This document shows, piece by piece, positions 32,580-42,094 of a stretch of DNA of 64,000 nucleotides. The DNA comes from Pseudomonas alloputida (GTDB lineage Bacteria; Pseudomonadota; Gammaproteobacteria; Pseudomonadales; Pseudomonadaceae). How positions within the stretch are numbered: the stretch's first letter is position 1; each line of letters opens with the position of its first letter. A program made the position numbers and the translations under genes. The notes below the pieces were generated by a model that worked only from the letters and a program-made list of their open reading frames with translations, ran no database searches and was not told the DNA's origin. The stretch covers positions 5,243,501-5,307,500 of the forward strand of contig NZ_CP128540.1 in assembly GCF_021283545.2 (NCBI RefSeq). The letters run 5' to 3'.

Positions 32580-34052
32580 ATGATCGATTTATTCAGCGGA
32601 CTGGATGCCTGGGTGTTGGTGAGCCTGCTGCTCGCCTTGACCTTCGTACTCGCCTTCGAGTTCATCAATGGCTTTCATGACACCGCCAACGCGGTAGCTA
32701 CCGTCATCTATACCAAAGCCATGCCGCCGCACCTCGCCGTGTTCTTCTCCGGCGTGTTCAACTTCCTTGGCGTTCTGCTCGGCGGTGTAGGGGTGGCCTA
32801 TGCCATCGTGCACCTGTTGCCGGTAGAGCTGCTGATCAATGTGAACACCGGCCACGGCCTGGCCATGGTCTTCTCGTTGCTGGCTGCGGCCATCACCTGG
32901 AACCTGGGCACCTGGTACTTTGGCATCCCCGCCTCCAGTTCGCACACGCTGATCGGCTCCATCCTCGGTGTTGGCCTGGCCAACGCCCTGATCAACGACA
33001 TTCCGCTGGGCGACGGCGTCAACTGGCAGAAAGCGATCGATATCGCCATGTCGCTGGTGGTCTCGCCAATGGCCGGCTTCGCCGTTGCTGCCCTGGTGCT
33101 GATCGGCCTGAAATGGTGGCGCCCGCTGTCGAAGATGCACAAAACCCCGGAACAGCGCCGCAAGCTCGACGACAAGAAGCACCCGCCCTTCTGGAACCGT
33201 CTGGTCCTGGTGGTTTCCGCCATGGGCGTGAGCTTCGTGCACGGCTCCAACGACGGCCAGAAAGGCATCGGCCTGATCATGCTGGTGCTGATCGGTATTG
33301 TCCCGGCCAAGTTCGTACTCGACCTGAACAGCACCACCTACCAGATCGAACGTACGCGCGACGCCACCCTGCACATGAGCCAGTTCTACCAGCGTAACGC
33401 CGCCACCCTGGGCGAGTTCCTGGCACTGGGCAAGGCCAAGGCCAGCGACCTGCCGGAGCAGTTCAGTTGCAACCCGCAGCAGACCGAGCCGACCATTGCT
33501 GCGCTGCAGACCTCGCTGAAGGGCGTGACGGACTACCACAGCCTCGATGCCGAGAAGCGCGTTGAAGTGCGCCGCTATCTGTTGTGCCTGGATGACACGG
33601 CGAAGAAGGTTGGCAAGCTGCCAGGCCTGGACGCCCGTGAAAAGTCCGACCTTGAAAAACTGCGCAAAGACCTCACCGCCACCACCGAATACGCCCCGTT
33701 CTGGGTGATCGTGGCCGTCGCACTGGCCCTTGGCCTGGGTACCATGGTTGGCTGGAAGCGCGTGGTGTTGACGGTGGGCGAGAAGATCGGCAAACAAGGC
33801 ATGACCTATGCCCAAGGCATGTCGGCACAGATCACCGCAGCCTGCGCCATCGGCATGGCCAACGTATTCGCCCTGCCGGTATCGACCACCCACGTGCTGT
33901 CGTCTGGCGTGGCCGGCACCATGGTCGCCAACAAAAGTGGCCTGCAAGGCGGCACTGTGAAAACCATCCTGCTGGCATGGGTCCTGACCCTGCCTGCCTC
34001 GATGGGCCTGGCGGCCGGCCTGTTCTGGCTGGCGTCCAAAGCCATTGGCTGA
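32580..34052 (+). CDS. PiT-family inorganic phosphate transporter
   Basis: This 490-aa membrane protein carries both PiT signature repeats: GFHDTANAVATVIYT (near 33-47) and VSFVHGSNDGQKGIGLIML (near 217-235). About ten helices flank a large cytoplasmic loop (about 250-375). It is a proton-linked phosphate or metal-phosphate symporter by family. The ribosome site is weak. The Pho-box-like repeat upstream is unusual because many PiT genes are constitutive. A strong terminator follows. Confidence 0.92.
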   Translation: MIDLFSGLDAWVLVSLLLALTFVLAFEFINGFHDTANAVATVIYTKAMPPHLAVFFSGVFNFLGVLLGGVGVAYAIVHLLPVELLINVNTGHGLAMVFSLLAAAITWNLGTWYFGIPASSSHTLIGSILGVGLANALINDIPLGDGVNWQKAIDIAMSLVVSPMAGFAVAALVLIGLKWWRPLSKMHKTPEQRRKLDDKKHPPFWNRLVLVVSAMGVSFVHGSNDGQKGIGLIMLVLIGIVPAKFVLDLNSTTYQIERTRDATLHMSQFYQRNAATLGEFLALGKAKASDLPEQFSCNPQQTEPTIAALQTSLKGVTDYHSLDAEKRVEVRRYLLCLDDTAKKVGKLPGLDAREKSDLEKLRKDLTATTEYAPFWVIVAVALALGLGTMVGWKRVVLTVGEKIGKQGMTYAQGMSAQITAACAIGMANVFALPVSTTHVLSSGVAGTMVANKSGLQGGTVKTILLAWVLTLPASMGLAAGLFWLASKAIG

Positions 34053-34070
34053 GTGACACCGCAATGAATG

Positions 34071-34093
34071 AAGGCGCCCTCGGGCGCCTTTTT
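34071..34093 (+). terminator. rho-independent terminator after the PiT gene
   Basis: AAGGCGCC-CTCG-GGCGCCTT followed by TTT. Confidence 0.9.
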
Positions 34094-34173
34094 CATAGCC
34101 GTTATGCCTACGCCACCTTGTTCTTTGCCGGAGCGGGCTTGTGCTACCAAGGGTATGGCGCGGCGCAGGAAGA

Positions 34174-35649
34174 CTACCTTTTCTTGCCCCCTAACAACGA
34201 CCCCATCAACCCGCGCACCAACTGCCGCCCCAACTGGTTAGCGGCCTGGCGCACTGCCGACTTGATCGCCTGCCCCGCTGCACTCTGCAAGAACTCACCC
34301 GCCTTGTCGGCAAAACTCTCTTCATCCGCCTTCGGTTGCGGCGCCGGTTCCACCGGCTCGCCCTTACGCTGGCTCAGCATTTCATAGGCTGACTCACGGT
34401 CCACCGGTTTGTCATAGCGCCCCGCCAGTGGCGAAGCGGCAATCAGCGCACTGCGCTCAGCCGCACTCAGTGGCCCGATACGCGACTGCGGCGGTGCAAC
34501 CAGCACCCTCTGCACCATGGCCGGCGTGCCCTTCTCTTGCAACGTACCCACCAGCGCTTCGCCAATACCCAGTTCGGTCAGCACCGCCAGAGTGTCGAAC
34601 GTCGGGTTGGGGCGGAAACCATCGGCTACCGCCCGCAGCGACTTCTGCTCCTTGGCCGTGAACGCCCGCAAGCCGTGCTGAATGCGCAAGCCCAACTGGG
34701 CCAGCACCGCGTCGGGCAAGTCACCCGGCGACTGGGTAACGAAATAGACCCCCACCCCCTTGGAGCGGATCAGCCGGACCACTTGCTCAAGACGGTCCTG
34801 CAACGCCTTGGGCGTGCCGTTGAACAGCAGGTGTGCTTCATCGAAGAACAGCGCCAGCACCGGCTTGTCGGCATCACCGCGCTCGGGCAACTGCTCGAAC
34901 AGTTCGGCCAGCAGCCACAACAGGAACGTCGCGTACACCTTGGGTGCCTCGTGCACCAATCGGCTGGCATCGAGCAGGTGGATACGTCCACGTCCATCCG
35001 GATCAGGGCGCAGCAGGTCCTCCAGTTGCAATGCCGGCTCGCCGAACAGTGCCTCGGCGCCCTGCTGCTCCAAGGTAGCGAGCCGGCGCAACAAAGCCTG
35101 GGTGGAGGCCGTGGTCATCAGCGCGCTGTCTTCGCCGAGCAGCTGCGGGTTGTCCTTCAGATGCGCCAGCAGGGCCTTGAGGTCTTTGAGGTCCAGCAGC
35201 AGCAGGCCTTCGCGGTCGGCCACCTTGAATGCTGCATAAAGCGCCGCCTGCTGGCTGTCGGTCAGTTCCAGCAAGTTGCCCAGCAACAACGGCCCCATTT
35301 CACTGAGGGTGGTGCGCAGCGGGTGGCCAGACTGCCCGGCGATATCCCACAAGCTCACCGGGTAAGCCCTGGGCGTATGCCCCAGCCACGGCATGCCGGC
35401 GATGCGCTCAGCCACCTTGCCCTGTGGCGCACCGGCAGCACCCAGGCCACAAAGGTCGCCTTTGACATCCGCGGCGAACACCGCCACCCCTGCGTCGCTG
35501 AACACCTCCGCCAGGCGCTGCAGGGTGACGGTCTTGCCAGTACCGGTTGCGCCAGCCACCAGACCGTGGCGGTTGGCCAGGCGCATTGCTTGCCCGACTG
35601 GCTGGCCATCCGGGCCCGCGCCTACAACGATGGTCGAAAATTCCGACAT
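34174..35649 (-). CDS. HerA-like ATPase (DUF853/YjgR family)
   Basis: This 491-aa P-loop ATPase starts at ATG 35649; the open frame further upstream overlaps the intergenic promoter. Walker A is GATGTGKT (near 32-39), Walker B is LALFFDEAHLLF (near 270-281), and QSPGDLPDAVLAQLGLRIQHGLRAF follows. A hydrophilic tail (about 430-491) ends in basic residues. The family resembles the HerA/FtsK translocases but its role is not established. It is divergent from the chemoreceptor gene. Confidence 0.87.
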   Translation of the reverse strand: MSEFSTIVVGAGPDGQPVGQAMRLANRHGLVAGATGTGKTVTLQRLAEVFSDAGVAVFAADVKGDLCGLGAAGAPQGKVAERIAGMPWLGHTPRAYPVSLWDIAGQSGHPLRTTLSEMGPLLLGNLLELTDSQQAALYAAFKVADREGLLLLDLKDLKALLAHLKDNPQLLGEDSALMTTASTQALLRRLATLEQQGAEALFGEPALQLEDLLRPDPDGRGRIHLLDASRLVHEAPKVYATFLLWLLAELFEQLPERGDADKPVLALFFDEAHLLFNGTPKALQDRLEQVVRLIRSKGVGVYFVTQSPGDLPDAVLAQLGLRIQHGLRAFTAKEQKSLRAVADGFRPNPTFDTLAVLTELGIGEALVGTLQEKGTPAMVQRVLVAPPQSRIGPLSAAERSALIAASPLAGRYDKPVDRESAYEMLSQRKGEPVEPAPQPKADEESFADKAGEFLQSAAGQAIKSAVRQAANQLGRQLVRGLMGSLLGGKKR

Positions 35650-35665
35650 CTCTTTAATCCTCTGC

Positions 35666-35693
35666 TCAAGCTTTAGCTTAATTCGGCCGATAC
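35666..35693 (+). promoter_or_regulatory. sigma28 (FliA) promoter of the chemoreceptor gene
   Basis: TCAAG (35666-35670), 15 nt, then GCCGATAC (35686-35693) matches the flagellar sigma consensus reported for P. putida. It lies about 125 bp before the chemoreceptor ATG. Confidence 0.8.
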
Positions 35694-35817
35694 CTGTGGG
35701 TGTTATTCGCCTTAATAGAGAGGAACAGCCGAAAAGGGACTTTTCGGGATGTTGCACAACCTACGGCTCCACTCGTGCGAACGCCTGATATAAAACCTTA
35801 GCGGAACCGATTACGCC

Positions 35818-37692
35818 ATGAACAAAAGCCTTCGTTTCAGCCACAAGATTCTTTTGGCGGCATCACTGATCGTGATACTCGCCTTCAGCCTTTTCACCCT
35901 CTACAACGATTACCTCCAGCGTAATGCGATCCGCGAGGACCTGGAAAACTATCTGGCTGAAATGGGCGCCTCCACGTCGACCAACATTCGCAACCTGTTC
36001 GAGGGCCGGATAAAACTGGTGGAAAACCTGGCGCAGAACATTGCCCAGGACCCGGCCAACGCCGAAACCCTGATGGGTCAGAATGCGCTGATATCCAGCT
36101 TCCTCACGGTCTACCTGGGCAAAGTCGACGGCGGTTTCAGCGTGCGCCCGGACGCGAAGATGCCCGACGGCTACGACCCGCGCACCCGCCCTTGGTACAA
36201 GGACGGCATGAACGCCAGCGGCGCGACGCTGACCGAACCCTACATCGACATGACCACCAACAAGATGGTCATCGGCATCCTCAGCAAGGTCTCCAGCAGC
36301 GTTGGCGTGGTCGGCGGCGACCTGGCCCTGGACGGCCTGGTGCAGATCATCAACTCGCTGAACTTCGGCGGCATGGGATACGCCTTCCTGGTCAACGACC
36401 AGGGCAAGATCCTGGTGCACCCGGATAAGGATCTGGTCATGAAGTCGCTGTCGGACCTGTTCCCGCAGCACACGCCGAAACTGACCGGCGAGCTGACCGA
36501 AGTGCAAAGCGATGGCCAGACCCGCCTGCTGACCTTCAGCCCGATTACCGGCCTGCCGTCGGCGAACTGGTACATCGGCCTGTCGGTGGACAAGGACAAG
36601 GCCTTCTCGATGCTCAGCACCTTCCGCACCTCTGCGGTGATCGCCACGGTAGTGGCAGTGGTGATCATCATCGGCCTGCTCGGCCTGCTGATCCGCGTGT
36701 TGATGCAACCGCTGCACACCATGACCCGCGCCATGGAAGACATCGCCGAAGGTGAGGGCGACCTGACCAAGCGCCTGCACATCCACAGCCACGACGAATT
36801 CGGTGTCCTCGGCAACGCCTTCAACCGCTTCGTCGAACGCATTCACAGCAGCATTCGCGAAGTGTCCTCAGCCACCGAGCAGGTCAACGAAGTGGCCCTG
36901 CGGGTGATCAGCGCTTCGAACTCGTCGATGACCAACTCCGACGAGCAGTCCAACCGCACCAACAGTGTCGCAGCCGCCATCAACGAACTGGGCGCTGCGG
37001 CTCAGGAAATCGCCGGCAACGCCGCCCAGGCTTCGCAGCACGCAAGCTCCGCGCGCCTGCTGGCCGAAGAAGGCCAGCAAGTGGTCGAGCGCAACATTGC
37101 CGCGATGAACCGCCTGTCCGACCTGATCGTCACCTCCAGCGCGCACATCGAAACACTGAACAGCAAGACCGTGAATATCGGCCAGATCCTGGAAGTGATC
37201 ACCAGCATTTCCCAGCAAACCAACCTGCTGGCGCTGAACGCCGCCATCGAAGCGGCCCGCGCCGGTGAGGCCGGGCGTGGCTTTGCCGTGGTCGCCGATG
37301 AGGTGCGCAATCTGGCGCACCGCACCCAGGAGTCGGCGCAGCAAGTGCAGACCATGATCGAAGAGCTGCAAGTCGGTGCCCGCGAGTCGGTCGACACCAT
37401 GGAGCAGAGCCAGCGCCACAGCCAGGACAGCATGCAGATTGCCAACCAGGCGGGTGAGCGACTGGACAGCGTTACCGTGCGCATTGGCGAGATCGACGGC
37501 ATGAACCAGTCGGTGGCCACTGCCACCGAAGAGCAGACCGCCGTGGTCGAGGCGATCAACATGGACATCAACGAGATCAACATGCTCAACCAGGAAGGCG
37601 TGGAGAACCTGCAAGCGACCCTGCGCGCCTGCTCCGACCTCGAGCAGCAGGCTGGCCGCCTGAAGCACCTGGTGGGCAGCTTCCGCATCTGA
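35818..37692 (+). CDS. mcpG: methyl-accepting chemotaxis protein with dCache sensor
   Basis: This 624-aa chemoreceptor has TM1 (about 10-30), a periplasmic dCache domain (about 35-270), TM2 (about 278-300), HAMP (about 300-355) and the MCP signalling tip ([45 protein letters not shown], about 460-505). The sensor has YDPRTRPWY and GGDLALD, the Y/R/W/Y and D pattern of amino-acid-binding dCache domains. By position it matches PP_1371 (McpG), a GABA receptor of P. putida KT2440. A sigma28 promoter lies upstream. Ligand identity here is inferred. Confidence 0.88.
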   Translation: MNKSLRFSHKILLAASLIVILAFSLFTLYNDYLQRNAIREDLENYLAEMGASTSTNIRNLFEGRIKLVENLAQNIAQDPANAETLMGQNALISSFLTVYLGKVDGGFSVRPDAKMPDGYDPRTRPWYKDGMNASGATLTEPYIDMTTNKMVIGILSKVSSSVGVVGGDLALDGLVQIINSLNFGGMGYAFLVNDQGKILVHPDKDLVMKSLSDLFPQHTPKLTGELTEVQSDGQTRLLTFSPITGLPSANWYIGLSVDKDKAFSMLSTFRTSAVIATVVAVVIIIGLLGLLIRVLMQPLHTMTRAMEDIAEGEGDLTKRLHIHSHDEFGVLGNAFNRFVERIHSSIREVSSATEQVNEVALRVISASNSSMTNSDEQSNRTNSVAAAINELGAAAQEIAGNAAQASQHASSARLLAEEGQQVVERNIAAMNRLSDLIVTSSAHIETLNSKTVNIGQILEVITSISQQTNLLALNAAIEAARAGEAGRGFAVVADEVRNLAHRTQESAQQVQTMIEELQVGARESVDTMEQSQRHSQDSMQIANQAGERLDSVTVRIGEIDGMNQSVATATEEQTAVVEAINMDINEINMLNQEGVENLQATLRACSDLEQQAGRLKHLVGSFRI

Positions 37693-37708
37693 TAGAGGCT
37701 ACACATTC

Positions 37709-37738
37709 GCCTGGCGCAGCCTCTGCGCTGCGCCAGGC
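37709..37738 (+). terminator. stem-loop after the chemoreceptor gene
   Basis: GCCTGGCGCAG / CTGCGCCAGGC, an 11-bp perfect stem with an 8-nt loop. No T tract follows. Confidence 0.6.
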
Positions 37739-37869
37739 ATTACGCACTCCCCTCCTCTCAAACCGATCGAACAAACTATCCTTCTGATAGGTCCACCTTT
37801 AGGCATTTCATCGCCGGCAATTCAACGCCGGATGACAGACCCGAAGACGATCCCGGAGGGATGCTGATC

Positions 37870-38982
37870 GTGCACATCGCCGACATCACCATGTTCTACG
37901 CCCCGGCCAGCGGTGGCGTACGTACCTATCTTGATGCCAAACATCACCGTCTCGACGCCATTCAAGGCGTACGCCACAGCCTGTTGATTCCCGGTGCCAG
38001 CGCCCAACACGGCGATGGCATCTATCAGGTACCTGCGCCGCCCTTGCCGTTTGGCAAGGGTTACCGCTTTCCGGTACGCCTGGCCCCCTGGTGCAATACA
38101 CTGCGCACGCTCAAACCGGACCTGATCGAAGTTGGCGACCCCTACCTGACCGCCTGGGCGGCGCTGGAGGCGCGGCGCCAGCTCGACGTGCCCGTGATCG
38201 GTTTCTACCATTCCGACCTGCCGCTACTGGTCAGCAACCGCATGGGCAACTGGTTCGCACCCAATGTCGAGGCTTACGTCAGCAAGCTCTACGGCAATTT
38301 TGATCGGGTACTGGCCCCCAGCCAGGTGATGGCCGACAAACTACGCCGCTTGGGCGTGCGCGATGTCCATGTGCAGCCGCTGGGCGTTGACCTTGCCACT
38401 TTCCACCCCTCCCGGCGCGACCCACATGTACGTGCCGAACTGGGCATTGCCGACACCAGCCGCCTGTTGATCTTTGCCGGCCGCGGCTCGCGGGAAAAGA
38501 ACCTGCCGGTGCTGCTTGACTGCATGCAGCAACTTGGCGACCCCTACCACCTGTTACTGGTGGGCTCGAACATGCCGGCCAGCGTGCCGCACAACGTCAG
38601 CGTCATTGATCACTTCTGCCCGGCTGCAGAGGTGGCCCGGCTGATCGCCAGCGCCGACTTGCTGGTGCATGCTGGCGACCAGGAAACATTCGGCCTGGTC
38701 ATTCTCGAAGCCATGGCCAGCGCCACCCCCGTGGTGGCCGTGCGCGCCGGTGCGTTCCCTGAAATCATCAACGAACAGTGTGGCCGCCTGTGCACGCCCA
38801 ACGATGGCCGGGCCATGGCATCCGCCGTGCGCGAGGCATTCGAAGCAGGTATCCGCGAGCTCGGCGTGCAGGCCCGCCACCATGTAGAGCAACATTATTC
38901 ATGGGATAACGTGGTAGCTGGCCTGCTCCAGCACTACCAGGCCGTGCTCGGCCACCAGCCGCAGGTGCGCGCCCATGCTTGA
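37870..38982 (+). CDS. GT4-family glycosyltransferase
   Basis: This 370-aa protein has the GT-B fold: an N-terminal half with ASGGVRTYLDAK and a C-terminal half with the EX7E motif in DQETFGLVILEAMAS (near 275-290). GGAGGG ends directly at ATG 37861, so that codon cannot use it. The in-frame GTG at 37870 is 9 nt away and is preferred. The product should add a sugar from a nucleotide donor to a lipid or glycan. It overlaps the next gene by 8 bp and begins a three-gene envelope operon. Confidence 0.85.
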   Translation: MHIADITMFYAPASGGVRTYLDAKHHRLDAIQGVRHSLLIPGASAQHGDGIYQVPAPPLPFGKGYRFPVRLAPWCNTLRTLKPDLIEVGDPYLTAWAALEARRQLDVPVIGFYHSDLPLLVSNRMGNWFAPNVEAYVSKLYGNFDRVLAPSQVMADKLRRLGVRDVHVQPLGVDLATFHPSRRDPHVRAELGIADTSRLLIFAGRGSREKNLPVLLDCMQQLGDPYHLLLVGSNMPASVPHNVSVIDHFCPAAEVARLIASADLLVHAGDQETFGLVILEAMASATPVVAVRAGAFPEIINEQCGRLCTPNDGRAMASAVREAFEAGIRELGVQARHHVEQHYSWDNVVAGLLQHYQAVLGHQPQVRAHA

Positions 38983-39739
38983 GCCTTCCGCCAGCCAACG
39001 CAGCCTCATGCTGGTGTTGCATGATGTTGCCCCGGAAACCTGGCCGGACTATGAACCGTTCGTAGGGGCCGTGGACGCGCTGGGCCACGTGCCAATGACA
39101 TGGCTGGTGGTCCCGGACTTCCATCGACGCAATCCGCTGCACCAGGCACCTTCGTTCTGCCGTCTGCTGGACGAACGCCTTGCCAAAGGCGACGAACTGG
39201 CGCTTCACGGCTATGCCCATGCTGACGAAGGCCCCGTACCGCGCAGCCCCGTCGACTACTTCATGCGGCGCATTTATACCCATGAAGGCGAGTTCTACAG
39301 CCTTGATGAGAACGAAGCGCTTACCCGGCTACAGGAGGGCCTGGCACTGTTCGAGGACCAAGGGTGGCCTGTGGCAGGGTTTGTCGCACCGGCCTGGCTC
39401 ATGAGCCAGGGCACGCGGCAAGCGCTGTGCCGCCTGCCACTGAAATACACCAGTACACCTCAGCATCTGTACCGCTTGCCAGACTTTACGGCGATTGATG
39501 CGCCAGGCCTGGTCTGGAGCGCCCGGAGCGCATGGCGTCGCAAACTGTCCCGCACGCTGTGCGACTGGCAATGCCAGCGCTGGCGGGGCGCGAGCACGTT
39601 GCGCTTGGGACTGCACCCTGTAGACATGCGCCATCGCTCATCCCGTGACTATTGGTTGCGCACGCTGGAGAGACTGTTGAAGGATGGCCGCGAACCGCTG
39701 ACCAAGTCTGCCTGGCTGGAGCGCCAGGGGGCAGCATGA
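38975..39739 (+). CDS. polysaccharide deacetylase-like protein (DUF2334)
   Basis: This 254-aa protein has metal-binding motifs of the NodB-like deacetylase fold: Asp in LVLHDVAPETW (near 14-24), His pair in ELALHGYAHADEG (near 74-86) and VAPAWLMSQG (near 140). There is no signal peptide, so it is probably cytoplasmic. It overlaps its upstream glycosyltransferase by 8 bp and the downstream gene by ATGA. It likely removes N-acetyl groups from a sugar transferred by the neighbour. The substrate is unknown. Confidence 0.8.
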   Translation: MLEPSASQRSLMLVLHDVAPETWPDYEPFVGAVDALGHVPMTWLVVPDFHRRNPLHQAPSFCRLLDERLAKGDELALHGYAHADEGPVPRSPVDYFMRRIYTHEGEFYSLDENEALTRLQEGLALFEDQGWPVAGFVAPAWLMSQGTRQALCRLPLKYTSTPQHLYRLPDFTAIDAPGLVWSARSAWRRKLSRTLCDWQCQRWRGASTLRLGLHPVDMRHRSSRDYWLRTLERLLKDGREPLTKSAWLERQGAA

Positions 39740-40728
39740 AGCGCTGGGCCTGGCTGGCGCTGGCATTGCTGGGTGCAGCGCTGGTGCCAGCGTTGCTGGG
39801 TGGTAGCGAGCTGCTGCCGAGGCTGAGCCGGTTCGACCCGCACCTGCTGCTCATGCTACTAGGCATGATTCTGTTGTGCTGGGTCATCAATGCGCTGCGC
39901 CTGCGCCTGTTGCTGGGTGAGCAGGCAAAACAGTTGAGCCATGCTCGCAGCCTCGGCGTGGTCATGGCCACCGAGTTTGCCATCTGCACCACCCCTGGCG
40001 GCAGTGGTGGGCCGCTGACCCTGATGGCCCTGCTGGCGCGAGACCGCATCCGCCCGGCGCGCAGCGGCGCCGTTTTTGCCATGGACCAGTTGAACGACCT
40101 GGTGTTCTTCTTCTGCGCAATGCTGGCGATTGCCGGCTACGCGCTGTTCCACAGCCTGGGCCGCAGCCAGGAAAGCATGTTGCTTGGCAGTGCGTTACTG
40201 CTGTGCTCAGCGTTGGCCGGGGTGATCGGGCTGTTGCGCTACCGGCGCCCGATAATGCGCATGAACGGCAGGCTGTTGCAGCGCATGGGGATGGGCCAGC
40301 CGCGCAAACGTCGCTGGGCGCGCAAACTGCTGCACTTCGTTGCAGCACTGGCGCAGACCTGGCGCCTGCCCAAGCGCAGGCTGAGCCTGGTGTTCACCCT
40401 GACCTGCATCCACTGGGGACTGCGCTACAGCGTCTTGTACCTGGTGCTGCGGGGCTTGGGGGTAGACCTGCACTGGATTCCCAGCTTCCTGGTGCAGATG
40501 CTGTCGCTCAGCGCCGGCCAATTCAGTCTGCTGCCTGGCGGCGCCGGGGCCGCCGAACTGACGTCGGCCAGCCTGTTGACACCCTTGGTGGGCAGCTCGA
40601 CCGCAGCTGCGGCAATCCTGATATGGCGGGCGGTTACGTATTACTTTTATCTGCTGGCTGGGGGGCCGGTGTTTGTGTGCCTGCTGGGACGTCCGTTGCT
40701 GGAGCGCTGGCGGCGTCAGGCGGGTTGA
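39736..40728 (+). CDS. lysylphosphatidylglycerol synthase TM-region (UPF0104) family protein
   Basis: This 330-aa protein has about eight membrane helices and the UPF0104/LPG_synthase_TM domain, including ATEFAICTTPGGSGGPL (near 77-93) and LLPGGAGAAELTSASLL (near 264-280). It lacks the C-terminal aminoacyltransferase domain of MprF, so it resembles the flippase half only. The start ATG overlaps the deacetylase stop. With its partners it may move a glycolipid across the membrane; that is inference. Confidence 0.85.
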   Translation: MKRWAWLALALLGAALVPALLGGSELLPRLSRFDPHLLLMLLGMILLCWVINALRLRLLLGEQAKQLSHARSLGVVMATEFAICTTPGGSGGPLTLMALLARDRIRPARSGAVFAMDQLNDLVFFFCAMLAIAGYALFHSLGRSQESMLLGSALLLCSALAGVIGLLRYRRPIMRMNGRLLQRMGMGQPRKRRWARKLLHFVAALAQTWRLPKRRLSLVFTLTCIHWGLRYSVLYLVLRGLGVDLHWIPSFLVQMLSLSAGQFSLLPGGAGAAELTSASLLTPLVGSSTAAAAILIWRAVTYYFYLLAGGPVFVCLLGRPLLERWRRQAG

Positions 40729-40867
40729 GCTGTTGCCAGAGTTCGGCGGCGCCGGGGAAGTCGGTGCCATCCGTGTCATCCAGGGCTTCAGGGTCGTAGC
40801 GGGCCAGGCAGCCTTCGCCAAGGATCGGTGGAGGTGAGGCGACGGGGTTGTTGCGTTGCTTGGTCAT
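40634..40867 (-). CDS. small hypothetical protein overlapping antisense to the UPF0104 gene
   Basis: This 77-aa protein starts at ATG 40867 with GGGTGA 8 nt upstream. It is acidic and Pro-rich, with GEGCLARYDPEALDDTDGTDFPGAAELWQQLNPP and a low-complexity tail. The last 95 nt lie antisense to the end of the UPF0104 gene. Codon use fits the genome and most of it is outside the overlap. The family is not recognised. It faces the same way as purU. Confidence 0.55.
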   Translation of the reverse strand: MTKQRNNPVASPPPILGEGCLARYDPEALDDTDGTDFPGAAELWQQLNPPDAASAPATDVPAGTQTPAPQPADKSNT

Positions 40868-40959
40868 TGCCGTTTCACCCAGGATTGCCGGGGCGCTCTG
40901 CGCCCCTGTCGTGACAGGGCTGCGCAGCAGCCCGGAATCTCACAGCAAGCCGGACGGTG

Positions 40960-41811
40960 TCAGTCGAACACCACAGTCTTGTTACCATGCACCAGCACGC
41001 GGTCCTCCAGGTGATAACGCAGGCCACGGGCCAGCACCATCTTCTCCACATCACGGCCGAAGCGGACCATGTCCTCGATGCTGTCGGCATGGCTGACACG
41101 CACCACATCCTGCTCGATGATCGGGCCGGCATCCAGCTCTTCGGTGACGTAGTGGCACGTCGCGCCGATCAGCTTCACCCCACGCAGGGCGGCCTGGTGG
41201 TAAGGCTTGGCGCCGACGAACGACGGCAGGAAGCTGTGATGGATGTTGATCACCTTCTCGGCATAGTCCCGGCACAGTTGTGGCGGCAGGATCTGCATGT
41301 AGCGGGCCAGCACCACGACGTCGGCGGCATGCTCCTGCACCAGGCGCGACACTTCGGCAAAGGCCGGGGCCTTGTCTTTGGGGTCGACCGGTACATGGAA
41401 GAACGGAATACCGTGCCACTCGACCATGCTGCGCAGGTCGTTGTGGTTGGAAATCACGCAAGGGATCTCGCAGTCCAGCTCATCGGTGTGCCAGCGGTGC
41501 AGCAAGTCTGCCAGGCAGTGCGACTCACGGCTGGCCATCAATACCACGCGTTTTTTCTGAGCCGAGTCGGTAATGCGCCAGGTCATGGAGAACTCTTCGG
41601 CGATCGGCGCAAACGCCTCACGGAAGGCTTCGATACCGAACGGCAGCGATTCAGCGCGGATTTCATGACGCATGAAGAACCAACCGCTCTGCTCATCGGA
41701 GTGGTGGCTGGCTTCGTTGATCCAGCCATTGTACAAGGCCAGGAAATTACTGACTTTCGCCACGATGCCTACACGGTCGGGGCAGGCGATCACCAGACGA
41801 TAGGTGCGCAT
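40960..41811 (-). CDS. purU: formyltetrahydrofolate deformylase
   Basis: This 283-aa enzyme hydrolyses 10-formyl-THF to formate and THF, balancing one-carbon pools. An N-terminal ACT domain (about 1-85) is followed by a formyl transferase domain (about 88-283), with INIHHSFLPSFVGAKPYHQA and the catalytic-type His and Asp residues (IGATCHYVTEELDAGPIIEQD). The ATG at 41811 has GGAG 8 nt upstream. The longer frame has no ribosome site. Confidence 0.95.
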   Translation of the reverse strand: MRTYRLVIACPDRVGIVAKVSNFLALYNGWINEASHHSDEQSGWFFMRHEIRAESLPFGIEAFREAFAPIAEEFSMTWRITDSAQKKRVVLMASRESHCLADLLHRWHTDELDCEIPCVISNHNDLRSMVEWHGIPFFHVPVDPKDKAPAFAEVSRLVQEHAADVVVLARYMQILPPQLCRDYAEKVINIHHSFLPSFVGAKPYHQAALRGVKLIGATCHYVTEELDAGPIIEQDVVRVSHADSIEDMVRFGRDVEKMVLARGLRYHLEDRVLVHGNKTVVFD

Positions 41812-42026
41812 GAATGAGACTCCAGAACTTCGCAAAGGCGCCTATTCTAGCGGTCCGCCAGAAAAAACGCAGTATTGATCGTTACCGCGATGGCATATGC
41901 AAGCCCGAAACGCCACACGGGCGCTGCCTGACAGACAAGAGGAAACGCACGGGGCATATGTAAAATTTTGTTCACGTAGAGAAATGCTGTCACAGCTTAA
42001 TTAACAGTTAATTGCCCAATCTTATG

Positions 42027-42055
42027 TTTACTTGCGAGTATGGGCTGTCTATTAT
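42027..42055 (+). promoter_or_regulatory. sigma70 promoter of turA
   Basis: TTTACT-N17-TATTAT lies 40 bp before the turA ATG in an AT-rich region. The rest of the 283-bp gap has nothing else that I can support. Confidence 0.55.
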
Positions 42056-42094
42056 TGCCCCACACATTTCTGAACACGCATTAAGGAACACTCC

